Assembly (NCBI GenBank): GCA_964023205.1 | Contig: OZ026843.1 | Span: 2,217,029 to 2,281,028 of the forward strand | DNA: 64,000 nucleotides | Source: Lutraria lutraria | Taxonomy: Eukaryota > Mollusca > Bivalvia > Venerida > Mactridae | Direction of reading: 5' to 3' | Shown: one piece after another, positions 1 to 12,500 of the stretch | How the letters are laid out: every line of letters starts with the position of its first letter | Position numbering within the stretch: the stretch's first letter is position 1 | Made by a program: the position numbers and the translations under genes | Notes under the pieces: model-generated | Databases searched by the model: none | What the model was told of the DNA's origin: nothing | What the model saw: only the letters and a program-made list of their open reading frames with translations

Positions 1-69
1 CCGTGGTGTAGTGGTTATCACATCCGCTTAACACGCGGAAGGTCCTGAGTTCAATCCTCAGCGGAAACA
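1..69 (+). tRNA. tRNA-Val (anticodon AAC), 5' end cut off by the window
   Basis: The anticodon stem TCCGC (23-27) pairs with GCGGA (35-39) around a 7-nt loop whose central triplet at 30-32 is AAC, so it reads valine codons. The T arm is CTGAG-TTCAATC-CTCAG and the D arm carries the A-box-like TGTAGTGGTTATCA. The acceptor 3' strand CGGAAAC (62-68) pairs with the visible CCG at 1-3, so about four 5' bases lie outside the window. A T run at 73-77 is a good Pol III terminator. With no SINE-like tail, this looks like a real tRNA gene rather than a SINE head. Confidence 0.93.
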
Positions 70-72
70 TAA

Positions 73-77
73 TTTTT
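73..77 (+). terminator. Pol III terminator of the tRNA-Val gene
   Basis: A run of five T residues begins four bases after the discriminator base of the tRNA. Confidence 0.7.
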
Positions 78-1241
78 ATAAAATAATTTTTCTTGTTTTT
101 AAACCTTATTTTACACATGTTATACTAATTTAATATGTTTCCAACGCACACAGAATGCAAAAAAGTGCCCCGGAACACTATACGTTTAAACTGTAAGACG
201 CGGGGTATAATTTAAGTTTATTTGTAAAGTTTAGAACCACTCTGTAGAAATCAAGTTTTATTTTTTTCTAACTGAGTCAGTTATACAAATTTGATAAAAA
301 CGTCAAAGTGAATGATACAGTTAATAAACATGGTATTTATTGTTTTATATGTTTACATTATAAATACATCATTACATAAAGTTGTGATATGTATTTGTGA
401 TACTGTAAAACTTAAACATTCTGATTGTCTTTGGGACCATGACAGACCGTTTTCTTTATATCGAAGTGCTTTAATCACCAAGCAGGAACAAAAATATATA
501 AAAGTCTGAAAAACGTAAAAGTTCTCATAACTTAAAAACAAAATTGATATGTTCTTTGGAATTCACAATATGGGCCCGTAAATTTTAACAAGAATGAAAA
601 CGAAGCTGATAAACGAACCCGCAATTCGCGGCTTAGGAGGCCCGTGCCCACGAAGATACACGGGTACATTCTATATAACTGTATGACCTGGATAAGTTCC
701 ATCAAATTTCTATGTGTTAGAACTGTCTTTGAGTATACTCTCATTCTAAAACTGTTTTAAATTGTTGTAAAAATTACATTAGGATTTTTTTAGATATTAC
801 TCCATTGTACACTGACCAATCCTGTTGTCGAAAAAAATGCAAACAGTTTAAAGCAGACTTTGTTTATACTGGTAGTAGCATATCTTTATTTAAGTTTTAT
901 CCATATTTATAATGCATTTAAAGACTCAACTTGGGTATAAAAAGGAGGTAATGGCTGGTGAGTGGTTTCCCTTGATTTTTAAACTGCATTCAGCTCAGGG
1001 AGAGATTATATTTGATATTAAATGGTGTTTTTTATCACTGAAAAAAAATCCGAATGAAGCAAGATGATTCTTTTATCAGTCCAGATAAGAAACTTCAAAA
1101 TGTATGAAGATTTAGGTTCTTATATTTTCGAAACAATTTATAACAGAAATTCAAATTTGAATCCGAGGAAAGAGTTTATTGTCTGCTTCAGCTATTTATA
1201 GATTCAGTACACCAGTCAACTGTTTGTCATTGATGAAAAAT

Positions 1242-1244
<3 letters not shown>
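78..1244. other. Gene-free AT-rich spacer
   Basis: Open frames here are short and resemble no family I know. I see no convincing exon, RNA gene or inverted-repeat element. Confidence 0.5.

Positions 1245-1280
<36 letters not shown>
1245..1280. repeat. (GA)n microsatellite
   Basis: About 18 uninterrupted GA dinucleotides. Confidence 0.95.
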
Positions 1281-1281
<1 letters not shown>

Positions 1282-2428
1282 GACAGTCTGGTAAACATAA
1301 TTTACAAATTAGAAAAATACCATGTTGAGAAACTTGTGATTTGAACTTTATTGTTATCGCTTCCACGTGGGTTTTACTCTATTGTATATATCAATATGTA
1401 TTGGTGTTAAAGTAATTGTTACGACGTACTATTTTGTCATAAACCGAATCTCATAAATGGAGACGAGCATTGTGCTGATATAACTTTCTGTTACCTATTC
1501 AATTTAAGGTTTTATAATTAATCGAGGTTGTGATTACACATTAATAAATGTGAATTATTGTGTAAGTAATATAAGACAATAATATGCAAAACTAATAATA
1601 CAATATATAAAATTTATAAATTTATGTTTAAATAACACGAAAAAGAAAGGGTGCACTTTTAGATTGGACATGACACTTTATTTATCGTGTGAGTATTATT
1701 GTATGTATCTCTCTAGGCGGGTTTTTTTGCCGCCCAGTTATGTCATTTTGGATCAGCATTGTCTAAATTTGTTATTATGACATTCGACAATAAATGCCCG
1801 TTATTCAATTCTGAACCTGTGTCTGTTGTTCCTTATTCCATACATTCGTAATAATTATAAGGCGTGAGCACCAATCGCTTTGCCGAGTTATCGCCCCTGT
1901 GTGTAGTAAACAGCGACTTGGAAATTTATTAAATTTCTAGTAAAACAAAGCACAGTGTCATAGTTCTTCTAAACGTATGTAAATTCCAGTATTTGACGAC
2001 ATAATGTCTGTAATAAGACACCTGACTTAGACATCCTTCAAATTATGATAAAGACTTTCAAGTGGTTATGTCCCATATCAGCCTCCGTGCTGGTTCCAAA
2101 TCATTGACTTGCGTTACTATGCTTGTGGGAACCAGATATAAATTAAATCGGGTTGTATTCGGAATCACTTGTGATTCTTCGTGAGTATTTATATAAACAT
2201 GTATAACCACACCTAAAAAAGCCTCCTGGTTCAAACTTTGCGTCAGCGATCTGTCATTTCACACTTTAAGTCAAAGGCAGACGCAAATTTCTACAAAAGT
2301 TGTGTTTTTGCGAGTACAACAAACATGCAAATATATGTAACGATCGTCATCGCCATACATACTGACTTGAAGTATTATAAATATCTGTCGCAACAGCTGG
2401 TTAGTTAATGCACGGCTTGTAGGTATTA
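1281..2428. other. Gene-free AT-rich spacer
   Basis: No coding or structural signal that I can support. Confidence 0.45.
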
Positions 2429-2526
2429 GTTATCGTCCATATTTTGAATTTCATGCGATATATCACAAGCGACGCAAAACGGAGCTCAGTGACATGTTGC
2501 ATGAAATTCGAAATATGAACGATAAC
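2429..2526. mobile_element. Small palindromic MITE-like element
   Basis: The left arm starting GTTATCGTCCATATTTTGAA is the near-perfect reverse complement of the right arm ending TTCGAAATATGAACGATAAC. The arms are about 30 nt with a loop of about 40 nt. Confidence 0.7.
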
Positions 2527-2597
2527 AATCCCAAATTGTTTATTAGGGCAAATTAACAAAGGATGTAGTATCTTTCTTCAGTCATTTTGTTGTTGAC

Positions 2598-2672
2598 AGT
2601 GTGAGCCTCGCTAGGGGTTCGAACTTACAACTCTTGATCGCTAGACCAATTCTCTAATCACTGAGCTATTGA
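2598..2672 (-). repeat. tRNA-derived SINE head (relic)
   Basis: Read on the minus strand, this has an A-box-like TAGCTCAGTGATTAGAG followed about 35 nt later by a B box GTTCGAACCCC. It lacks good acceptor pairing and a clean anticodon arm, so it is a tRNA-derived SINE or tRNA pseudogene. Confidence 0.55.
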
Positions 2673-2997
2673 TTTTCAAACTGTACTAGTATTCGGATAC
2701 TCGTGCCTGCCCTATTCAAAAGAAAGACCTAACGGACAGTTAAAAGTAATAAGCTGTATGTATAATTTAGATAACTTGCATGCAATCAAGTGAAGCGAAT
2801 CTGAATTTTCATACGCCCAACTGAATCTGCCGAATCTACTCGTTAGTGTTTATCTCTTCGTAGTTTTCGTATTGATTTTTGAAACTTAATAGTTAGATCT
2901 GAATGAAAAAGATATTTCACTCTCGAATGAATTTTAAAACAAACTTTAAACACTTCGCTCGATCTAGAATAAAAATACCGTGTTTGCGGTAGATTAT

Positions 2998-3314
2998 GTA
3001 CGAACGACCGGTGGTGACATTTCAACTTCAAGATTTCTTTATTTCAAAACATGAAATAATGGAGTTGAAATCGAAGAAAATCGTGAAATAGTGAAGTCGT
3101 GAAATCGTGAAATTGTTAAATTTTGAAGAAATATCGTGAAATCGTGAAGTTCAAGATTTCACAACTTCACGATTTTTCTTCAAAATTTCACAATTTCACG
3201 ATTTCACGAATTTTCTTCACAATTTCACGATTTTTCTTCCTTTTCAACCTCATTATTTCATGGTTTGAAATTGTGAAATCTTGAAGTTGAAATGTCACCA
3301 CCGGTCTTTCGTAC
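2998..3314. mobile_element. Foldback (palindromic) element with TTAT target-site duplication
   Basis: The ends GTACGAACGACCGGTGGTGA and TCACCACCGGTCTTTCGTAC are inverted copies. Complementarity continues inward through many repeats of the motif ATCGTGAAAT and its complement. Identical TTAT tetranucleotides flank it at 2994-2997 and 3315-3318. It is non-coding. Confidence 0.8.
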
Positions 3315-4067
3315 TTATGCATGTGTAATTTAAATTTCAACTTTGCAATTATAATCTGCATGACGAATTCATGATACCCACTCGTCTCACAACATCCAGA
3401 TTAATCTATAAGTTCGGTTGTCGTCTGCAGTATTTGTAAAGAAATAAACTAAGCTCTCCCCCTAGTGGCGCGACATTCACTGGCTCTACAACATACCACA
3501 TGAATAATGGATATTCAAATACAATTTCGGCGCTACAGCTCCCGAAAATATCATTTTATGTTTTGTTTCTTCTAGTCACGTTTTCATTGAGCACTTAACA
3601 TAAATATAAATCAAATGAGCTATTATATTGAACAGAATGATATAAACATGGTGGCCGTCTTGTACAAATGAACAACAACATTCTTAATACAACAGCATGA
3701 GTTTTCTCAACTGTAATATTTAACTATAATTTTAACCTCTCTAGAGCAACAACCTCTCAATGATAACATGATATTACTTCTCTCAAAGATTGTTGCATGC
3801 TTTGGCTATGTTGCACTGTAATACTAAGATGGTTACAATACTGTAGTAATCCCTAAATCTTATCAGGCCCGAGTTAAGTAATAAAAAAACATTACCACTG
3901 GAGTCGTTGGTATAAGTTATCAGTAACATTTTATAGAGCACAGTGTGAAATATACACTGATAATTTGATAATTTTATTTATTTACATTTCCACATGTATA
4001 TGTGCAATTTGATAATCGAGATTAAGAACTCGTTTATCTTTGATAACAATCTATCATTTTTCACCAG
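3315..4067. other. Gene-free spacer with a dispersed-repeat fragment
   Basis: No gene seen. About 3735-3825 contains a CCTCTC-rich stretch (acctctctagagcaacaa) similar to stretches near 8970-9115 and 18535-18680, probably one dispersed MITE family. Confidence 0.4.
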
Positions 4068-5060
4068 GTAGATTTTGCGAGACAGGTTTGTTTGACATAA
4101 AACTTTGTGAGACAGGTTTGTTTGGCATTAAACAATGTAAGACAGGTTTGTTTGACATTAAACTTTGTGAGACAGGTTTGTTTGACATTAAACTCAGTGA
4201 GGTAGGTTTGCATGACATTAAACTTTGTAAGACTGGTTCGTTTGACATGAACTATGTGAGGTAGTTATATTTGACATTGAACTTTGTAAGGTAGATTTAT
4301 TTGACATTGAACTTTGTAAGGTAGGTTTATTTGACATTGAACTTCGTAAGGTAGGTTTATTTGACATTGAACTTTGTAAGGTAGGTTTATTTGACATTGA
4401 ACTTTGTAAAGTTGACATTGAACTATTTTTGAGGAAGGTTTATTTGACATTGAACTATTTGTGACGCAGGTTTATTTGACATTGAACTATTTATGGGGCA
4501 GGTGTATTTGACATTGAACTATTTGTGGGGTAGGTGTATTTGACATTGAACTATTTGAGAGGTAGGTTTATTTGACATTGAACTTTGTAAGGCAGGTTTA
4601 TTTGACATTGAACTATTTGTGAGGCAGGTTTATTTGACATTGAACTATTTGTGAGGCAGGTTTATTTGGCATTGGACTTTGTAAGGCAGGTTTATTTGAC
4701 ATTGAACTTTGTAAGGCAGGTTTATTTGACATTGAACTTTGTAAGGCAGGTTTATTTGACATTGAACTATTTGTGAGGCAGGTTTATTTGGCATTGGACT
4801 TTGTAAGGCAGGTTTATTTGACATTGAACTATTTGTGACGCAGGTTTATTTGGCATTGGACTTTGTAAGGCAGGTTTATTTGACATTGAACTATTTATGG
4901 GGCAGGTGTATTTGACATTGAACTTTGTAAGGCAGGTTTAGTTGACATTGAACTTTGTAAGGCAGGTTTAGTTGACATTGAACTTTGTAAGGCAGGTTTA
5001 GTTGACATTGAACTATTTGTGAGGCAGGTTTAGTTGACATTGAACTATTTGTGAGGCAGG
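4068..5060. repeat. Minisatellite, 30-32-bp unit, roughly 32 copies
   Basis: Tandem copies of a unit built on GGTTTATTTGACATTGAACT. The first third uses a 30-bp form ending TTTGTAAGGTA or TTTGTGAGACA; later copies mix 30-bp TTTGTAAG and 32-bp ATTTGTGAGG types. The short open frames across it on both strands follow from the 30-bp periodicity and are not genes. Confidence 0.95.
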
Positions 5061-7280
5061 TTATGTATTCACTGTTTCCTCTATTTATTTAATAGTCAAC
5101 ATAACATCGGAAAACCTTCTGTTGTCCATTTCCTAGATATATTTATCCGATGATTAAGTAAGTTTTCCCTTTTTGCAGTTTCCTCGTGAGACAGTTAACA
5201 AACTATTTGTTAACTTTGGCCCTAGCATTCAGAAATAAATCAACTCAGTATACAAATTAATATGACATCCTTCACAAAAGTTGCTAAATGAGAATCTTCC
5301 ACTATGATTTACAAACTGTGAAAATGTGATGCGATGTTACAATATAAGAATACAAAGTAAAAATACTGAGTTATTGATTGTTGTCGTATAACCGCTTAGT
5401 TTGTGATTCATTTCTAGCGTGTAAAGCAATATGGAGGCTGCATCGAGGAATGTTATAGATAAATGGATGTTTACCATTTTTACAGGTATTTGTTTTTCAA
5501 TTTCAGTAGTGTTTAATACTAAAGCTTTAGACATTTATAGAGTACATTTTAAATTTATTGTTAACGTATGATATAAAATACATTTTTGTTTGTTTTATTA
5601 GTCATTCAAGCATTTAGCTCCTACATAGGTAATATAAAATGCTTGAACAGCTCGTAAATAGAGTATTTTATGTGTATATCACTTTATCACTATTGCCACA
5701 GTATTATCATGTAGGTGCATGTGAATTATGTTAAATATTCGAAATTGTAGTCAAGTTCTTTTTTATCTAAAAGGTCAAATACATGAAAACGTATTTATTG
5801 GTTACCATGGAAACAACAGCGGGAACTGAGAGTTTTCTTGGAATGAAACTTTCCCTTAACAAGTCACACTAATGTCCGGTTATATCAATATAAATATTTT
5901 TTTCTGTCCTTAACTGATGATTGAAGTTCAACATTAAAGGTTGTTTACGGTCAATACTATACAAGTGTTATATACAACTGATTACATAAAACCTGCATTT
6001 AAGCTCATTACTTTATAAATCATTTGTACCCGTGGTGACTTAACCTCGCATAAATTGATAGCCATTTACTACTAAATCAATCTCTTTTATTTTTCCGTGT
6101 AATTCAATTTATGTTTCCCAGGGTAAAAGTGCTAGATTTGGACCTCAAAACTGGCTTTAACAATCGACAGCTTGCTACTGACCTTTTTTTGTGTGGTAAT
6201 ATAATTTGGATCGGTTTTGGGAAAGTAGTAATTTTGGGAAATGTGGGATTTTTGTATGCGTTTTTCTAGGCTTTTATTGACATAGATTAGGATAAAAAAG
6301 CAACACCGATTTGATAATAACAATAAACACTAATTTGTTATTACTTGTTTTAATATTAACACTGAATTGTTTGAGCTCCATGACTTTTACTAATATATCA
6401 AGCTTTACAAAGCATAGGTGTTGTCTTATTATGCAATTGTATGTTCTGGTATTAGTCAACCGGCTCGCAAAATAAAACACAGATATTTTATATCAAGACA
6501 GACTTTATGAAGACATATGCCTTAAAGTCTAAGATTGTACAGAATGATACGTACTTATACGTGCATAGGATTCCAGTCCCATTTTTACAGTAGTTACACC
6601 CCCTCCCGAACCCCCGAACCTTCCCCCTAGCCCTCCATTCAGAAATTTCTGGATCCGTCCCTGGCAGTTACACCCAACGTTAAAGCAACTGTCGTCTTAA
6701 ACAATTATATTAAGTAAAATCTACGTTGTAACATCAAGCACATTGTGTTCGAACCTTAACCCTTACCCTGACAAATAATTTTCCTGGAAAGTTGGTTAAG
6801 AGGATATCACACAATGACTTTATTTGTGAGAAAGCATTCGTCTAGCTTACAATTCATCAACAGTGTGTATAATTGTTAAATTTCACGATGTTATATGAAA
6901 TACTGTAGGTTTAAACACACTATTTTACTTGACATAAATATACTGTTTTCATTTTACGACTTGGCTGACACGTCATTAACATTCGTTTTTACTGGGCATT
7001 AATGAAATGTAGAGTGTTTTATAAAATAAAGATTGTACATAGGACATCGCGTTCTAATTCAACGGAATACATGTAAAATCTATCTTACGAGAAATTGACC
7101 GTTGAAATACAAATTATGCACACTCTCATGTGCATAAACAAAAATAAAACGACTTTTTATTTTGGCAAATATTTCATTCCTTCGATCTTCATTGAAGTTT
7201 AATATAATCATTCCTTTTATTCCTCTCCCACAAACAGTTTATAATTCTTGAATTACATGATGTCATACTTATAATGTTTG
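5061..7280. other. Gene-free AT-rich spacer with a repeat tail near 6.6 kb
   Basis: No exon recognised. A C-rich stretch at about 6595-6665 ending GAAATTTCTGGATCCGTCCC looks like the end of a dispersed element. Confidence 0.4.
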
Positions 7281-7282
7281 TA

Positions 7283-7482
7283 CGGTGGCTGATTTATGCC
7301 ATGTCGTATTTCGCATGTCGCGAAAATAAAGTCGACTTTTTCGCATTTTCTTGAGCATGCGTAACAGGAACGCGAAATGCAACAATGCGAAAAAGTAGAC
7401 TTTGTCGTGTTTTGTCATTGTTACATTTTGGCCATGTTTATGCGAAAAAGCGAAAATACGACATGGCATAAATCAGCCACCA
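7283..7482. mobile_element. TA-flanked palindromic MITE, about 200 bp
   Basis: The termini GGTGGCTGATTTATGCCATG (left) and CATGGCATAAATCAGCCACC (right) are inverted repeats extending through about 34 nt (to ACGTCGTATTTCGC-type sequence). The flanking dinucleotide is TA on both sides (7281-7282, 7483-7484), as in Tc1/mariner-mobilised MITEs. Confidence 0.75.
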
Positions 7483-7944
7483 TACGTTTCAAATTAAGTT
7501 ACCGCGCAAATAGATAAACATAATTATACATGCAATTACCAACAAACAGGTGTTTATTGGTAAATAATATTGACCTTAACACCGTATCATTTTAAACAGC
7601 AGCTGCTGTGTATTTTGTTCAGAGGAGATTTGATATAATCACAATATATATAGTGGATATAAATACAATGTATATAACTTGAAAATCCCCTCACCCATCC
7701 GAACAACGCTTACCTGGAGGGTATGGAATCGAATTCAGGACTGATTTGACCGTGTCTTAAGTTTTATGACCTTACTTGAGAGACATACACCACGTAGAGA
7801 AGTTTGTTGTCAGTGTTTATAATTTGGTTAACTGATATGTTATCGTTTACAGTGACATCAAAATTCTGTTCAGAAATATGTTTACAAATCAAAGGAGGAA
7901 AACGTTTTTCTTAAAAGATTCACGTCACTTGAAATATTGAAAAT

Positions 7945-8180
7945 GTGTTTATTTGGGTTTTACGCCCCTTTTCAACAGTCAGAGTCATATGAGGCGAACA
8001 GTTAACCTACACATTGTTCCTGGGAAGAACCAGTACTTGACTCCCATCCTCCGTAAGCAACTGCCTACTTTCTCACATAAAGAGACATGGTCGGTAGGTG
8101 GGCTCGAACCCACTATTAGTAAGAGGTTACAATGGTTTGAAGTCAGCGACCTTAACCACTCGACCACGCAGGCGGGTTTC
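7945..8180 (-). mobile_element. tRNA-headed SINE, nearly complete, minus strand
   Basis: On the minus strand the head has A box TGGTCGAGTGGTTAAGG (about 8150-8167) and B box GGTTCGAGCCC (about 8099-8110), spaced as in a long-variable-arm tRNA (Leu/Ser type). It is followed by a central domain containing ACTGTTCGCCTCATATGACT. The same central domain recurs at 17,100-17,240. It resembles the conserved central domain of molluscan SINEs (MetaSINE type), from memory. Confidence 0.75.
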
Positions 8181-8189
8181 AAATATTGA

Positions 8190-9549
8190 ATAGGCAACAT
8201 CAATATTGCAAAATAACAAAAATAATACAGTGTCTTTCGATCGAATTATTTGTCATAATTACATGTCAACCATCAAGATGTTATCGATTTCACATTAAGT
8301 ATAAGTGTAGTCATTGTTTGTAAACTACAGTATACCATATGTTACACGCATTTATCATTTGGACTCCTAGAAAGTGTCAAACAGATATAACATTCTATTG
8401 AAACAATTCTGAAACATATGGTAAATATTCGACCACATATTAAAAACATATTACACAATTAAACCCTTTGATTACTCGTATAATGTAGAATTGTATACTG
8501 CTAATTGGACGTAAATTCGAAACTCTGACCAAACATTATGCACTTTTCATGCTAATTTTGTTCGCATCATGATTGAAATCGTGGTTTGTAGCAGATCGCA
8601 CGACAATGGGAACCTAGCATGTACAGTTATATATTTAGAGTACAAGAGTTCATCTACAACAGAAACTTGCGCATTAATACCCTTAAAGAAAACCAGTTTT
8701 GTGACGTATCTGGCCAGCAAAACATTATAACGATTACTATTTAATATCTTATTTCCTCGGGCCCATTTCAAGCTAAACTCAAGCTAGAAGTTTTGTCAAC
8801 TGTTATAGTAAGTGTCTGAAATTGTTTAAGTAAAAACAATATATCTAAGCCAAGAGATGTTGATAAAGTGGTTTGTTGAATTATTCAGTCATATTTATTT
8901 CTAGTTCGTATCAAAATATTCATGCTAAGCATGACATGTGGTGTCGTGTGAGACAAATAAAAGAGGATATACAGTGCTACCTCTCCAAAGCAACACTTTT
9001 TAACAGTAACAACATTATGTTGCTGTTGAGAGGTTGTTACTCTAGAGAGGTTGAATTAATAGTTGAATTGTACATTTGGAAGATAGGACCGCCCTGGAGA
9101 GGTTGTACTGTATACATGTAGATTATTTTATGTCTTTATTTCAGTTGTTACAGTGAAATATATACCCAATGAGTCTCTAACTCGTGATCTCCTTACCTGC
9201 AATGCTACAATATGCCTGCTACACTATGTCTGCTGAGTCATTTCAAATGCAAAAAAACAAAACAAGATCGATAGAAAATTAATGACATACGGCAGAGAGG
9301 CTAATTAGTGTATAAAATGTCAGGCTCTGTTCTCAATTACTAGACATCATATCCCGAGCAGAATATATTTAAACGCTAATCCAACTATTTGATATTTGAT
9401 TCATGAAGTAATTATAAGTAAGTGAAATCTAATATTGTCTTTGCATCATAACGATATGATGTTTGCCTACTATATATATACAAGTATACGAGTTCTATTT
9501 ATACTTCCACAGATGGATAAACTCAGGGGAGCTTCACATGTACATGTAT
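8190..9549. other. Gene-free spacer with a CCTCTCC-type dispersed repeat
   Basis: No exon seen. 8970-9115 is an imperfect inverted repeat (CTACCTCTCCAAAGCAACA ... GAGAGGTTGTACTGTATAC), kin to 3735-3825 and 18535-18680. Confidence 0.4.
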
Positions 9550-12500
9550 GTTACTAGCGTTGAGAGGCGTTCATATTCCAGTTTTTAGCGTTGAGAGGCG
9601 TTCAAATACAATGTACCAGTATTTTCGCGTTGAGGTGCGTTCTTATTACAGTTGTTAGCGTTGAGGCGTTCATGGCCAGTTATTAGCGTTGAGAGGCGTT
9701 CATGGCCAGTTATTAGCGTTGAGGCGTTCATGACCAGTTATTAGCGTAAAGAGGCGTTCATGACCAGTTATTAGCGTTGAGGCGTTCATGGCCAGTTATT
9801 AGCGTTGAGGCGTTCATGACCAGTTATTAGCGTTGAGAGGCGTTCATGACCAGTTATTAGCGTTGAGAGGCGTTCATGGCCAGTTATTAGCGTTGAGGCG
9901 TTCATGGCCAGTTATTAGCGTTGAGAGGCGTTCATGACCAGTTATTAGCGTTGAGGCGTTCATGACCAGTTATTAGCGTTGAGAGGCGTTCATGACCAGT
10001 TATTAGCGTTGAGAGGCGTTCATGACCAGTTATTAGCGTTGAGAGGCGTTCATGGCCAGTTATTAGCGTTGAGGCGTTCATGGCCAGTTATTAGCGTTGA
10101 GGCGTTCATGGCCAGTTATTAGCGTTGAGAGGCGTTCATGGCCAGTTATTAGCGTTGATAGGCGTTCATATATACCAGTTATTAGCGTTGAGAGGCGTTC
10201 ATGGCCAGTTATTAGCGTTGAGAGGCGTTCATGACCAGTTATTAGCGTTGAGAGGCGTTCATGGTCATTTATTAGCGATGAGAGGCGTTCATATGCCAGT
10301 TTTTAGCGTTGATAGGCGTTCATATATACCAGTTACTAGCGTTGAGAGGCGTTCATGGTCATTTATTAGCGTTGAGAGGCGTTCATGGTCATTTATTAGC
10401 GGTGAGAGGCGTTCATATGCCAGTTTTTAGCGTTGATAGGCGTTCATATACCAGTTGTTAGCGTTGAGAGGCGTTCATGGTCATTTATTAGCGGTGAGAG
10501 GCGTTCATATGCCAGTTTTTAGCGTTGATAGGCGTTCAAATACCAGTTTTTAGCGTTGATAGGCGTTCATATACCAGTTATTAGCGTTGAGAGGCGTTCA
10601 TGTTCCAGTTATTAGCGTTGATAGGCGTTCATATATACCAGTTATTAGCGTTGAGAGGCGTTCATGTTCCAGTTATTAGCGTTGATAGGCGTTCATATAT
10701 ACCAGTTATTAGCGTTGAGAGGCGTTCAAATACCAGTTTTTAGCGTTGATAGGCGTTCATATATACCAGTTATTAGCGTTGAGAGGCGTTCATGTTCCAG
10801 TTATTAGCGGTGAGAGGCGTTCATATATACCAGTTATTAGCGTTGAGAGGCGTTCAAATACCAGTTATTAGCGTTGATAGGCGTTCATATATACCAGTTA
10901 TTAGCGTTGAGAGGCGTTCATGTTCCAGTTATTAGCGTTGATAGGCGTTCATATATACCAGTTATTAGCGTTGAGAGGCGTTCATGTTCCAGTTATTAGC
11001 GTTGATAGGCGTTCATGTATACCAGTTATTAGCGTTGAGAGGCGTTCATATATACAAGTTATTAGCGTTGATAGGCGTTCATATATACCAGTTATTAGCG
11101 TTGATAGGCGTTCATATATACCAGTTATTAGCGTTGAGATGCGTTCATGTTCCAGTTATTAGCGTTGATAGGCGTTCATATATACCAGTTATTAGCGTTG
11201 AGAGGCGTTCATGTTCCAGTTATTAGCGTTGATAGGCGTTCATGTATACCAGTTATTAGCGTTGATAGGCGTTCATTTATACCAGTTATTAGCGTTGATA
11301 GGCGTTCATATATACCAGTTATTAGCGTTGATAGGCGTTCATGTATACCAGTTATTAGCGTTGAGAGGCGTTCATATATACCAGTTATTAGCGTTGATAG
11401 GCGTTCATATATACCAGTTATTAGCGTTGAGAGGCGTTCATGTATACCAGTTATTAGCGTTGATAGGCGTTCATATATACCAGTTATTAGCGTTGAGAGG
11501 CGTTCATGTTCCAGTTATTAGCGTTGATAGGCGTTCATATATACCAGTTATTAGCGTTGAGAGGCGTTCATGTTCCAGTTATTAGCGTTGATAGGCGTTC
11601 ATGTATACCAGTTATTAGCGTTGAGAGGCGTTCATATATACCAGTTATTAGCGTTGATAGGCGTTCATATATACCAGTTATTAGCGTTGATAGGCGTTCA
11701 TATATACCAGTTATTAGCGTTGAGAGGCGTTCATGTTCCAGTTATTAGCGTTGATAGGCGTTCATATATACCAGTTATTAGCGTTGAGAGGCGTTCATGT
11801 TCCAGTTATTAGCGTTGATAGGCGTTCATGTATACCAGTTATTAGCGTTGATAGGCGTTCATATATACCAGTTATTAGCGTTGAGAGGCGTTCATATATA
11901 CCAGTTATTAGCGTTGATAGGCGTTCATGTATACCAGTTATTAGCGTTGAGAGGCGTTCATATATACCAGTTATTAGCGTTGATAGGCGTTCATATATAC
12001 CAGTTATTAGCGTTGAGAGGCGTTCATGTATACCAGTTATTAGCGTTGAGAGGCGTTCAAATACCAGTTAATAGCGTTGATAGGCGTTCATATATACCAG
12101 TTATTAGCGTTGAGAGGCGTTCATGTTCCAGTTATTAGCGTTGATAGGCGTTCATATATACCAGTTATTAGCGTTGATAGGCGTTCATATATACCAGTTA
12201 TTAGCGTTGAGAGGCGTTCATGTTCCAGTTATTAGCGTTGATAGGCGTTCATATATACCAGTTATTAGCGTTGAGAGGCGTTCATGTATACCAGTTATTA
12301 GCGTTGAGAGGCGTTCAAATACCAGTTAATAGCGTTGATAGGCGTTCATATATACCAGTTATTAGCGTTGAGAGGCGTTCATGTTCCAGTTATTAGCGTT
12401 GATAGGCGTTCATATATACCAGTTATTAGCGTTGAGAGGCGTTCATGTTCCAGTTATTAGCGTTGATAGGCGTTCATATATACCAGTTATTAGCGTTGAT

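Noticed and set aside
4040..4450. Open frames on both strands encoding FDIKLCETGL or MSNKPTLQSS repeats
   Set aside because: By-products of the 30-bp minisatellite; open on both strands at once.
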